NCBI GenBank assembly: GCA_003599145.1
Contig: QZIT01000005.1
Location: 384,330-448,329 of the forward strand
Direction: 5' to 3'
Source of the DNA: Candidatus Woesearchaeota archaeon
Lineage (GTDB): Archaea > Nanobdellota > Nanobdellia > Woesearchaeales > UBA9642
DNA length: 64,000 bases
Below are positions 39,616-48,184 of the stretch, piece after piece (position 1 is the first letter of the stretch; each line of letters opens with the position of its first letter). Position numbers and translations under genes: made by a program. The notes under the pieces are model-generated. The model did no database searches. It worked only from the letters and a program-made list of their open reading frames with translations, and was not told the DNA's origin.

Positions 39616-40809
39616 ATGAAATATGCGCTATTTTTTTGTTTATTCTTTAGTTTAAGCAGTTTTGCGAGTGCAGTTTCCATTGCGGGAGGAAACCAGCAAG
39701 TAACCGTCAATGACGGCACAGTAAGAAGCTTTGATTACCTTATAGGCGGAGCAGATAATATAGAAAGCTACGCCAATGGAAATCTTCCTAACTTAAGCAA
39801 GTATGTTACGCTCATAGACGAAAATCAATATGGCCCTGCAAGGCCTATACAAGTCCAGCTTGATTTTTCAGAAGGCTTTAACGAAATACCTGCAGGAAGG
39901 TATACTGTTTTTGTAGGCGCAAAGGAATATCGCTCATCAACAGGAATGATAGGAGGCATTGCGGCAATACAGACAAAAATAGACATTTTAGTGCTCTATC
40001 CTGGAAAATACCTCGAATGGTCTATTGATGCCCAAAGCACTAACGTAAATGAAACTGCCAACGTTTCTTTAATTATTCACAATCTTGGAAGAGAAACCAT
40101 CAATGAAGTTTCTGGAATAATTAGAGTTTATAATCCTGATGGCATGCTGATGTCTACCGCTGCAACAGACAAAAAAAGCCTTTTGCCTGATGAATTACAC
40201 ACTATATCTGCGGGAGTTTCAACACAAGGATATGCCCCAGGCATGTACCAAGTCAACGCAACAGCGCATTATGATGAAGCACAAGATTCAAAAACAGCAG
40301 ACTTAAGAATAGGACAATTAAGAGTGTATGTTGTTGACTACACAAAAACGTTCGCTATTGATACCATCAACAAAATGGACATCATGATAGAAAGTGACTG
40401 GAGCGGAACGATTAAGGATGTCTATGCCGTCGTGAAAACTCCCAATAAGGATGTTAAAACCGCAAACATCGACCTTCCAAAATTCCAAAGAGGAACATTA
40501 GAAGCCTATTGGGATACTAAAGGATTGGGAAAAGCAGACGTCAATGCAACTATCCAACTGTTCTACAACGGCCAGCACAGCGAAGAACAAGTGATATTGT
40601 ACATCAATGAAACAGGAGAAGGCGACGTTCCTCCAAAAAAAGAAGTTAAGCTAGAACTTACCACGACAGCCATCGTTTACATTATCATCATCGTCCTTCT
40701 TATTGGCAATTTAACGTATTTTATCATAAGATACCTGAAAAGGCAGAAAAAGCCCGAGAACAATGAAGAGAAAAAACCATATGAAGAAAAGAATGAAGTT
40801 CAAAAGTAG
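39616..40809 (+). CDS. Secreted Ig-like protein with C-terminal anchor, second copy type
   Basis: A 397-residue protein: signal peptide (residues 1-19), an N-terminal beta domain with D-G-T-V-R-S-F-D-Y, further Ig-like domains, a C-terminal TM (about 353-374) and a Lys/Glu-rich cytosolic tail. The region around residue 270-300 (I-K-D-V-Y-A-V-V-K, then A-Y-W-D-T-K-G-L) aligns with the 423-residue protein, so the two are distant paralogues flanking the three small subunits. It starts three bases after the previous stop and overlaps the next gene. Confidence 0.8.
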   Translation: MKYALFFCLFFSLSSFASAVSIAGGNQQVTVNDGTVRSFDYLIGGADNIESYANGNLPNLSKYVTLIDENQYGPARPIQVQLDFSEGFNEIPAGRYTVFVGAKEYRSSTGMIGGIAAIQTKIDILVLYPGKYLEWSIDAQSTNVNETANVSLIIHNLGRETINEVSGIIRVYNPDGMLMSTAATDKKSLLPDELHTISAGVSTQGYAPGMYQVNATAHYDEAQDSKTADLRIGQLRVYVVDYTKTFAIDTINKMDIMIESDWSGTIKDVYAVVKTPNKDVKTANIDLPKFQRGTLEAYWDTKGLGKADVNATIQLFYNGQHSEEQVILYINETGEGDVPPKKEVKLELTTTAIVYIIIIVLLIGNLTYFIIRYLKRQKKPENNEEKKPYEEKNEVQK

Positions 40810-41221
40810 CTTTATCAGCATACTCATCTTAGTCGTACTCCTTACCGTCATTCTCACCATAGGCATTTACCAGTACATAGTCATAGATTACAAAGAAGTA
40901 AAAACAGGAATCATAGTCAATGCTGACTTAAGGGCAGGATTTGGCATCATGAAAGGCAATGACTTTCTCTACTTTGGTTCTATGTACAGAGGGGGAATGG
41001 TTGAACAAAAGGTTGATCTGAAAAGTGATTACCGAGCCTGGGTAAAAATAAAAATAGAAGGAAACATCAGTGATTTTGTAAGCGTCTCTGAAAACAATTT
41101 CATTCTTGAACCCTATCAGCAGAAAGAAATAACCTTTACTGCAAGCATTCCTGAAACTGCAATCCCTGGAAATTATACGGGAGACATACGATTTTATTTT
41201 CTAAAGCCAATCTTTTCCTGA
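40793..41221 (+). CDS. Single-TM Ig-like small surface protein
   Basis: A protein of about 142 residues: short basic start, TM (about 6-26), then one extracellular beta domain with G-I-I-V-N-A-D-L-R-A-G-F-G, D-F-L-Y-F-G, N-I-S-D-F-V-S-V-S-E-N-N-F and E-P-Y-Q-Q-K-E-I. Strand-like spacing suggests an Ig or TasA-associated fold. Starts at 40763 and 40781 are also in frame; I chose the one with least overlap with the upstream gene. It is probably the last gene of the operon, since the next gene has its own TATA box. Confidence 0.72.
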   Translation: MKFKSSFISILILVVLLTVILTIGIYQYIVIDYKEVKTGIIVNADLRAGFGIMKGNDFLYFGSMYRGGMVEQKVDLKSDYRAWVKIKIEGNISDFVSVSENNFILEPYQQKEITFTASIPETAIPGNYTGDIRFYFLKPIFS

Positions 41222-41260
41222 AGGCAATACATTTATAAACCAGAAAAACTATAAAAAAAT

Positions 41261-43201
41261 ATGAAAAGTAACAGGGTGCTTTCCTTTTTTATCATTCTTT
41301 TTTTACTCTTTACGCTTCTTCAACAGCTGTACCTCTTTCAAAAGGCAGGAGAGCTGACCCCCAGAGAAGTATTGCCTATTTCAGGAAAAGCAGGAACTGC
41401 CGTAGTCAACCTTTGCATCAACAATCCTCCTTTTTTCAACAATACCTGCCCAGCAAATGCAACCCAAAATCAAGCGTATTTCTGCAAACTGAATGGAACA
41501 GATGCAAACAACAACTCCTTGATTTTTTCTTCAGAAAACATCACCAGTCTTATGCTTTTCAATATCACGCCCAATGGAACCATATCGTTCACTCCAAATA
41601 ACAGCTTTGTAGGAAATCATTCCATGAATATTTCCCTGAACGACCAGTTAAGCTGCAGCAACAGCATTTACGCAAGCGTTTTCAACATAACCGTTACCGA
41701 TGTTAACGACCCTCCTTATTTGGAAACAAATATTCCTGACCAAGAATGGGATTACGGCATAACGCTGTTTGCATTTTTCCTTGATGATTACTTTAACGAC
41801 CCTGATGGAGATGCACTGATGTATACGGTTATTGGAAATTCCGCCATCAACGTAAGCATCGATTCAATAACAAGCCAGGTGGCATTAACCGCTGCAGAGT
41901 GCACAGAAGAGTATGTTATCTTTACCGCTATTGAACGATACACCAACGAAACGTACACTGCAAACAGCAATTTTGTGCTGTTAAAGGCAAATTGCCCGAC
42001 AGAAGGCAGTGATGGCGGTGATGAAGGAGGAGGAGGTGCAGGTGGAGGAGGAGGAATTGAAAGAACCTGCGAACCAGATTGGCAGTGCACAGGCTGGAGC
42101 GAATGCTATCCTAATGGCACAAGGTCAAGAACCTGCACTGATTGGAATGGTTGCGACGCAAACAACTATAAAAACACATTCATAGAGCCATGCGATTACC
42201 CAGAAGAGGTATGCAAGGAACAATGGGATTGCGGAGAATGGAGTGCTTGTTTTAATCTCAGTGCATCAGGAGAAGGCATACAAACAATAACCTGTACAGA
42301 CATCAACAGTTGCGGAACATTTTTGCTGCAGCCCAACCTAACCAGAAACTGCTCTGTACAGCAGCCATTGCCCAGCACATGTAATAACGGCATAAAAGAT
42401 GAAAACGAAATAGGCATTGACTGTGGAGGTGTTTGTCCTGCATGCGAAACAGATTTGGGAAACAATTATGCGTGGATAACCTATGCCCTGATCGTACTGA
42501 TTCTCCTCATAGCAATCATACTTATGCTCTATAAGTATTATAAAAAGGAAATCAGAGAATTTTTTATACGGCTAGGATGGTATTTGACCAAAAAGCATCC
42601 TAAGGCTGTTTTGCTGCGCGAAGAGGCAAAAAACAGATTGCTTCAGGATATTGCAGAGATGGAAAAAAATATTCCAAAAAGAGACGTGCAAAAAAGTGCA
42701 TTTTATCTCGCAGGCATAGCAAGGTATTATTTTAAAGAGGCATTGCAATTACCCTATGAATTTAAGCCAGAAGAGTTTTCTGAAAAGCTTAAAAAAACCA
42801 AAATAGACGAGCTGTTGAAGAGAATATTCAATGAATATCACAGCCTTACCTATCAGGTTGAATTTGGAAAGTATAAAGTGTTGCCGTATGAACTGCTTGT
42901 TCTCTTGGATGAGCTTCGCCTGTTGATTTTCCAGACGAGCAACACCACAAAGGCAGATGGAGAGCAGCAAATTAAAAATAGGAAGACTGTTTCCCTGCAA
43001 AAAATAGATGGGGTTTTTACCGGAATATCCAACGCCATGCTTGCCGTGCAGTTTTCAGAAATTGCGTTTGCAAAAAAAACCTATGTGCAGTTAATAAACC
43101 CTTTCGAGTCATTAAAGCTGAGCGAGCAGGAAAGGGCATACAGACACATCACCCGCTTGAACGACGAGATAAGGTATGTCTCAGGGTTTACACCGTCATA
43201 A
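41261..43201 (+). CDS. Receptor-like surface protein with cadherin-like and TSP1-like parts
   Basis: A 646-residue protein: N-terminal TM/signal (about 7-26), two cadherin-like/putative-Ig repeats (He_PIG type, with V-T-D-V-N-D-P-P-Y), a Gly-rich hinge (near 250), two Cys/Trp-rich units like thrombospondin type 1 (W-Q-C-T-G-W-S-E-C and W-D-C-G-E-W-S-A-C), a C-G-G-V-C-P-A-C motif, one TM (about 407-428), and a 220-residue cytosolic part. The cytosolic part contains two helical segments also found in the separate 280-residue cytosolic protein at 47216-48058. TATA (about 41227-41238) fits the ATG. It looks like an adhesion receptor with an intracellular docking domain. Confidence 0.85.
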   Translation: MKSNRVLSFFIILFLLFTLLQQLYLFQKAGELTPREVLPISGKAGTAVVNLCINNPPFFNNTCPANATQNQAYFCKLNGTDANNNSLIFSSENITSLMLFNITPNGTISFTPNNSFVGNHSMNISLNDQLSCSNSIYASVFNITVTDVNDPPYLETNIPDQEWDYGITLFAFFLDDYFNDPDGDALMYTVIGNSAINVSIDSITSQVALTAAECTEEYVIFTAIERYTNETYTANSNFVLLKANCPTEGSDGGDEGGGGAGGGGGIERTCEPDWQCTGWSECYPNGTRSRTCTDWNGCDANNYKNTFIEPCDYPEEVCKEQWDCGEWSACFNLSASGEGIQTITCTDINSCGTFLLQPNLTRNCSVQQPLPSTCNNGIKDENEIGIDCGGVCPACETDLGNNYAWITYALIVLILLIAIILMLYKYYKKEIREFFIRLGWYLTKKHPKAVLLREEAKNRLLQDIAEMEKNIPKRDVQKSAFYLAGIARYYFKEALQLPYEFKPEEFSEKLKKTKIDELLKRIFNEYHSLTYQVEFGKYKVLPYELLVLLDELRLLIFQTSNTTKADGEQQIKNRKTVSLQKIDGVFTGISNAMLAVQFSEIAFAKKTYVQLINPFESLKLSEQERAYRHITRLNDEIRYVSGFTPS

Positions 43202-43248
43202 GCATTTTCTCCGCTTTTCCAGAACAGCCGTCAGATGAAATAGCAACA

Positions 43249-43298
43249 TTTATAAATCATAAGTTACGTAAATAACATCACTAAGTAAAGTTAGCTAA
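43249..43298 (+). promoter_or_regulatory. TATA box and two 8-base palindromes upstream of the RHH genes
   Basis: CATTTATAAATC (about 43248-43259) is followed by TTACGTAA (43264-43271) and TTAGCTAA (43291-43298), 27 bases apart, so the two lie on either side of the likely start site near 43280. Short dyads in pairs are usual targets of ribbon-helix-helix repressors, and the first downstream genes encode two such proteins. Confidence 0.6.
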
Positions 43299-43317
43299 GT
43301 TATTACTCCGGATTGCC

Positions 43318-43452
43318 ATGGTCAACATTAATATCGCCATTCCTGAAGATTTGCATAAAAAGCTCAAGCTTGCTTCTGTTATGAAAAATACCACGCTCAA
43401 AGAGCTCATCATCCAAATTCTCGAAGAAAAAACCAGAAACAAAGGTGCCTAA
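43318..43452 (+). CDS. Ribbon-helix-helix DNA-binding protein, copy 1
   Basis: A 44-residue Arc/MetJ-type protein: an N-terminal beta strand M-V-N-I-N-I-A-I-P, then two helices (D-L-H-K-K-L-K-L-A and T-T-L-K-E-L-I-I-Q-I-L-E-E-K). RHH proteins work as dimers and insert the strand in the DNA major groove. Too short to be noticed by length-based gene finding, but the domain is complete. The stop codon overlaps the next start as TAATG. Confidence 0.85.
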   Translation: MVNINIAIPEDLHKKLKLASVMKNTTLKELIIQILEEKTRNKGA

Positions 43453-43574
43453 TGGTCAATATCAATATCGCTATTCCTGATGAACTGCACAAAAAAATAA
43501 AGCTTGAAGCAGTGAAAAAAGAAACAACGCTCAAAGAGCTCATCATCAAATATCTCGAGGAAAAAGCAAGATGA
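43452..43574 (+). CDS. Ribbon-helix-helix DNA-binding protein, copy 2
   Basis: A 40-residue tandem paralogue of copy 1, with the identical first nine residues and the same T-T-L-K-E-L-I-I-K core. A hetero- or homodimer with copy 1 is likely. Its stop overlaps the ATG of the 1,208-residue surface protein (ATGA), so all three genes are coupled. Confidence 0.85.
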   Translation: MVNINIAIPDELHKKIKLEAVKKETTLKELIIKYLEEKAR

Positions 43575-46500
43575 AAGCAAAACTTGGTTTGTATGCAGTA
43601 CTCACCATTGTTCTTGTAGTGTTCGGTCTGTCTATAAGCTTTCAGACGAATGTCAGCATACAAAACACAACCACAAGCAACTACATAGTGTGCACGTGGA
43701 ACGCAACTGCAGATGCCACGCAAATCAACGTTACCTGGTATAATAACACGGCACAATATAAAAATGAAAGTCTTGCTGGAACAGCAACAAATTCATTGAT
43801 AGACCCCCTGATTCATAAAAAAGGAGAAACGTGGAACTGCACGGTAACATTATGGAATGGCAGTGTTGCCGTTACGCAGTCTGCGCAAACAGTCATCAAA
43901 AATGCAGGGCCAGATGATTTATCGATCATCAATGCAACAGGAAGCGACATAGGAAACCAAACTAATGTTTCTGAGGACACTGCATACACGTTTACCGTGA
44001 ATACAACAGACGATGACGGCGACGGCATCAGCTACGGAATTTTAGCATCAACCTTGCCATCAGGAGCATCTATAGATGATGTTACGGGAATCTTTAGCTG
44101 GACGCCAACGCAAGCGCAGAACGGAAGCAACAACGTAACCTTTCAGGCGACAGACGATGACGGCACCGACCCCATCACCAGGAACAAGAAAGTGAACTTT
44201 TTTGTAGTTGAAGTGAACGACAATCCTTATTTTAATCCTGCGCTGCAAAGCCAGAATGCAACAGAAGGAACCAATTTCACCTACAGCATCACTGCTGCCG
44301 ATGAAGAGAGCAACTACCCTATCAGCTTTGCGCTAACGGTAAATCCTGCAAACAGCTACATCATCATCGCAAATACCAGCAACACGACTGCACAAATAAC
44401 CTTCAACAGAACAGGCAACGCCCCTGTCTTCAGCGATGTAGGAGCATGGACTGTAACCGTAAATATCACCGACACGCAGAACGGAAGCAACAGCTCATCA
44501 TTTACGCTAACGGTGTCCACGATTAACCACGCACCGAATTTAACATTTATCGACAATCAAACAGGAACGCAAGGACAGCCATTCTATTTTTACATAAACG
44601 CAACAGACCAGGATAATAACACGCTCAATTTTTCCATCAATGTTTCATACTATAACATAACGCTTATCGAAACCAACGGAAGCAACGCAAGTGCCATTAT
44701 TAACGTTACAAACCTTACCAACGACCATGTCGTGAACAGGTATGTAAACATCACCGTTACTGACGGCTCTTTGACGGACTCTCAGGAAGTCTTTTTGAAC
44801 ATCACCAATACCAACGACGCTCCGATTATTTATAACATCAGCCAGTATGCAACCAACACCCTGCCATCAATCAACAGCAACATGAAAAATCTGACAGCCT
44901 ACACAGGCATTGCCTTTAGTTATCGGGTCAATGGAACTGACCCTGACATGCTAACCTATGCAGGAGATAACATCACCTTCTCAAGCAACAATTCAAATTT
45001 TGACATCAACACAACATCAGGAATCATCAATTTCACCAAGAATGAAAGTTCTGTTGGAACATATGCAATCCTCATAACCGTTACTGATCTCGCGGGCTTG
45101 AATTACAGCGAACTGGTGAATCTGACCATCATCAACAACACGGTTCCTTACTTTAACCACACCATCTCCAATATAACTTGCTATGAAGATGCCGTCTGTT
45201 ACTACGATTTTAACGGCACAGATAATGACCCTAACGATTCAGTAAGCTATGAGGATAATAGCTCGTTGTTTTCCATTCATGCTGTTTCCGGCATAGTCAA
45301 CTTCACGCCTTTGCAAGCTGTTGTTCAGGAAAGTCCCTATGATATTTTGATAACGCTGAATGATACTCGCGGAGCATCAAATAGCAGCATCTGGTATTTG
45401 CAAATCAACAACACCAATGATGTTCCTGTTCTTGATAGTTTCACCTTGCCGTTGATGGTTGTTAATCACTCAGTATACCTGCAAATCAACGCAACAGATG
45501 AAGATGAAGATCTTCCTTTAGCATTGCAGTATGACAGTTTAGCGTTTTCTTCTTACAATGTAACCCCCACAGTGGTCTTTAATATTTCGCCAACTGGCTT
45601 GATTAACTTTACCCCTAACACAAGCCATGTTGGCAACCACTCCTATAATATTACAGTTGCTGACACGCAAGGAGCATATGCAAGCGTAGTCGTCAATTTT
45701 ACCGTCTACAACCAAACGATTGCTCCCAACATCACAGACATCTATCCTTATGGAGCTCCCCTTAGTGCAATAACGGTTTTTGCATGGTCAAATACATCGA
45801 ATTTCCCAAACATGAACACGCTCATCAATGCATCGGAAAATATGAACATCACCTTTAACCATTCGACAACCGATGATACTGCTGCTGCAAATCTGACGTA
45901 CCAGTGGTATTATGATGATATCCAGATAACCAACAGCTCACTGCTTTTGGAAAGCAACCACACCTTGCAATACTATTTCAATTATGCTTCATCAGGCAAT
46001 AGAAGAATCAAACTTACGGTTTTCGATGATAGGTATGAAAATAGCAGCTTCACCTGGAATGTTACGGTAAACAACACCAACAGAGCTCCTGTTTTATACA
46101 ATTACTTAACCAATTTAAGTGTGGACCAGACATCTACCTTTAATAATTACTTCAGCTTTTATGACTCCCAAACCAAATTTTTAGACCCTGATGACGACGT
46201 CAATGGCAACGGCATACTGGACAGCAATGAAACATCCAGCTTGACGATAACGGTGTATCCCTCCTGCACCAAGGCAACGCTTGCTGTTTCAGGAAACCAT
46301 TTAACGGTAACGCCTGAAGAAGTTGGCATGTGCCTTATTTATGCCAATGCAACAGACGGAGAATTTGTCACCACCAGCGCCTTGACTATGATCAACATCA
46401 CCAATGTTCCTGAACAGGAAACTCAAACAACAAGTAGCAGTGGTGGGGGAGGAAGTTCAACGCAAACCGTAACCGTTCCTATTCCTGAAGAAGTTGAAAT

Positions 46501-47197
46501 CCCAAAGCCACTGGAAATTGTAGCTGCAAGCGTCATCACCTTTTATGAAAACAACACCATCATTATTCCCATAACCTTGGTGAACAACTGGAAAGACGCC
46601 TTGACAGGCATCAACCTAACAGCCCATTTCAATGCATCAAACATCACCTATACGTTTGCGAAAGGCTACTTTGACACGATTGCCCTAAACGGCACTGAAA
46701 AAACAACGTTGGAAGTAAGCAATTACCGCCTCGGAGAAAATTTTGAAATACGCATTGAAGGCAATGTCACCACTCCAAAATTCAGCGACAGCGCAACCAT
46801 CTACATCAACTCTTTAGAGCAGAGCAGCCAAGGACAGGAAATCAAAACAAAAGTAACGTTTGCAAGGGATTTACTTGACAACAATCCGGAGTGCCAAGAG
46901 CTCAATGAAATTTTAGAGCAGTCTCTTATTGCGATTGAGCAAGCGCAATACAACAGAGCAACAACGCTTATTGACGGAGTCATTCAGGGATGCAAGTATC
47001 TCATCGAAGAAAAAAAGCAGAAAGAAACACAACAGCCTAAAGACTGGAAATCGTATTTATCATTCTACACATGGCCCAGCTACATTGCTATGTTCATAGG
47101 AGCGTTTTTCATTGGATTGATTGTTATCTCTATTTTTTCAAGAAGCAGGAAGAAAAAAGCAAAAGAGCAGGCAGAAGAAAAGAAGATACAGTATTAA
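43571..47197 (+). CDS. Large cadherin-like surface protein with C-terminal anchor
   Basis: A 1,208-residue protein: N-terminal signal (about 4-22), a first Ig-like domain, then at least six cadherin-like/He_PIG repeats with recurring N-D-N-P-Y, T-N-D-A-P and N-N-T-N-D-V-P linkers and D-x-D-x-D calcium-type loops, a Ser/Gly hinge (near 965), a large late domain (P-L-E-I-V-A-A-S), a helical region with A-I-E-Q-A-Q-Y-N-R-A (TPR-like, outside the cell), and a C-terminal TM (about 1,171-1,191) with a short basic tail. Sequons are dense. The start codon overlaps the second RHH gene. Role inferred: calcium-dependent cell-surface adhesion. Confidence 0.88.
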   Translation: MKAKLGLYAVLTIVLVVFGLSISFQTNVSIQNTTTSNYIVCTWNATADATQINVTWYNNTAQYKNESLAGTATNSLIDPLIHKKGETWNCTVTLWNGSVAVTQSAQTVIKNAGPDDLSIINATGSDIGNQTNVSEDTAYTFTVNTTDDDGDGISYGILASTLPSGASIDDVTGIFSWTPTQAQNGSNNVTFQATDDDGTDPITRNKKVNFFVVEVNDNPYFNPALQSQNATEGTNFTYSITAADEESNYPISFALTVNPANSYIIIANTSNTTAQITFNRTGNAPVFSDVGAWTVTVNITDTQNGSNSSSFTLTVSTINHAPNLTFIDNQTGTQGQPFYFYINATDQDNNTLNFSINVSYYNITLIETNGSNASAIINVTNLTNDHVVNRYVNITVTDGSLTDSQEVFLNITNTNDAPIIYNISQYATNTLPSINSNMKNLTAYTGIAFSYRVNGTDPDMLTYAGDNITFSSNNSNFDINTTSGIINFTKNESSVGTYAILITVTDLAGLNYSELVNLTIINNTVPYFNHTISNITCYEDAVCYYDFNGTDNDPNDSVSYEDNSSLFSIHAVSGIVNFTPLQAVVQESPYDILITLNDTRGASNSSIWYLQINNTNDVPVLDSFTLPLMVVNHSVYLQINATDEDEDLPLALQYDSLAFSSYNVTPTVVFNISPTGLINFTPNTSHVGNHSYNITVADTQGAYASVVVNFTVYNQTIAPNITDIYPYGAPLSAITVFAWSNTSNFPNMNTLINASENMNITFNHSTTDDTAAANLTYQWYYDDIQITNSSLLLESNHTLQYYFNYASSGNRRIKLTVFDDRYENSSFTWNVTVNNTNRAPVLYNYLTNLSVDQTSTFNNYFSFYDSQTKFLDPDDDVNGNGILDSNETSSLTITVYPSCTKATLAVSGNHLTVTPEEVGMCLIYANATDGEFVTTSALTMINITNVPEQETQTTSSSGGGGSSTQTVTVPIPEEVEIPKPLEIVAASVITFYENNTIIIPITLVNNWKDALTGINLTAHFNASNITYTFAKGYFDTIALNGTEKTTLEVSNYRLGENFEIRIEGNVTTPKFSDSATIYINSLEQSSQGQEIKTKVTFARDLLDNNPECQELNEILEQSLIAIEQAQYNRATTLIDGVIQGCKYLIEEKKQKETQQPKDWKSYLSFYTWPSYIAMFIGAFFIGLIVISIFSRSRKKKAKEQAEEKKIQY

Positions 47198-47215
47198 AGG
47201 CCATAGTACTCAACG

Positions 47216-48058
47216 TCAGATGACTCTCAGCCTGTTGTAAATGTCGCTTACAAAAGGATAATACTGGTGTTTTTTCTGGTCAGGAAGCCTGTTGTAAATG
47301 CTCATCAGCTGCTTATACAAGTTTCTTGCATGATAGGTATTGTGCGCTGCAATTTCCTGCCCTATTAAAGAGATAAGCATTTGAGGATCTTCTAATTCTT
47401 TAAATTCGGGAATAGGCTCCTCTTTTTTGGGAAAAAAAGTTTCCATGTTTTTTCTGGAAGGAGCGATTTGCTGTTGCACACGCTGTTGTTCTGGCAATTG
47501 CCGCGATTGCTTTTCTTTCTCTTGATTGAATGTTCTCTGCTCCTGCATAAACATCGTCTGCAACGGCTGATTGTCTATAGGCTCTTGCGATACCTGCTGC
47601 ACCGAGTTTAGTGCAATCCTTTTTCTGCGAACAGGCCTTTCCTTAACAATTATTTTTTTCAAAAAAGTCCCTATTTTCTCTGTAACGCTTTGATTTTTCT
47701 GCTGCTCCTCAAATAAAATAAGATTATTGATGATGTTCTTGAATTCTACAATCATGTTTCTTAATTGCTCCTGCGTTGGCTGTTGGGCGGTATTGAACTG
47801 AAAAAAAGAAAGCCTTGCAAGAAAGCCAACAATTTGTTTTTTCAGGGATTCATCGATAAACTGCTTATTAAGCTCCTTTGAAAGCTCTTCGTGCGTAAAT
47901 TCATAGTTCAAATGCAGGTATTCTGCAAAAAAATCCTTCACTAACTGATAGACATCATAATCCTTGATAAACGCCTTGGCAAGGGCATAATCTATTTTTT
48001 GATGATGCGTGTGCTTGAGCACTCTTTTTCTTTCAAAATCACTCATCTCTTTTTTCAT
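47216..48058 (-). CDS. Cytosolic protein sharing the receptor tail domains
   Basis: A soluble protein of about 280 residues. The first part (K-D-F-F-A-E-Y-L-H-L-N-Y-E-F, then I-D-E-S-L-K-K) aligns with the cytosolic part of the 646-residue receptor (R-Y-Y-F-K-E-A-L-Q-L-P-Y-E-F, then I-D-E-L-L-K). A Gln-rich middle with R-Q-L-P-E-Q follows, and the closing helices (A-R-N-L-Y-K-Q-L) match the receptor's end (T-Y-V-Q-L-I). A frame start at 48109 is open, but the TATA (about 48083-48091, minus strand) fits the ATG at 48058. It might compete with or bridge the receptor. Confidence 0.78.
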   Translation of the reverse strand: MKKEMSDFERKRVLKHTHHQKIDYALAKAFIKDYDVYQLVKDFFAEYLHLNYEFTHEELSKELNKQFIDESLKKQIVGFLARLSFFQFNTAQQPTQEQLRNMIVEFKNIINNLILFEEQQKNQSVTEKIGTFLKKIIVKERPVRRKRIALNSVQQVSQEPIDNQPLQTMFMQEQRTFNQEKEKQSRQLPEQQRVQQQIAPSRKNMETFFPKKEEPIPEFKELEDPQMLISLIGQEIAAHNTYHARNLYKQLMSIYNRLPDQKKHQYYPFVSDIYNRLRVI

Positions 48059-48184
48059 TGCTCTAGTACAGGAAGCGCTGTTTTTAAATATTTCCTTTGC
48101 CCTTCTCAAAATGGTTTAAGGCAGATTATTACTCTTGCTGAGTACTCTAAAAAAGTATATAAACCAAAGGGGTATAAACAGAGC

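Noticed and set aside
47999-48184. N-terminal extension of the MoxR protein
   Set aside because: It overlaps the start of the divergent cytosolic gene and its promoter. The TATA spacing supports the start at 48185.
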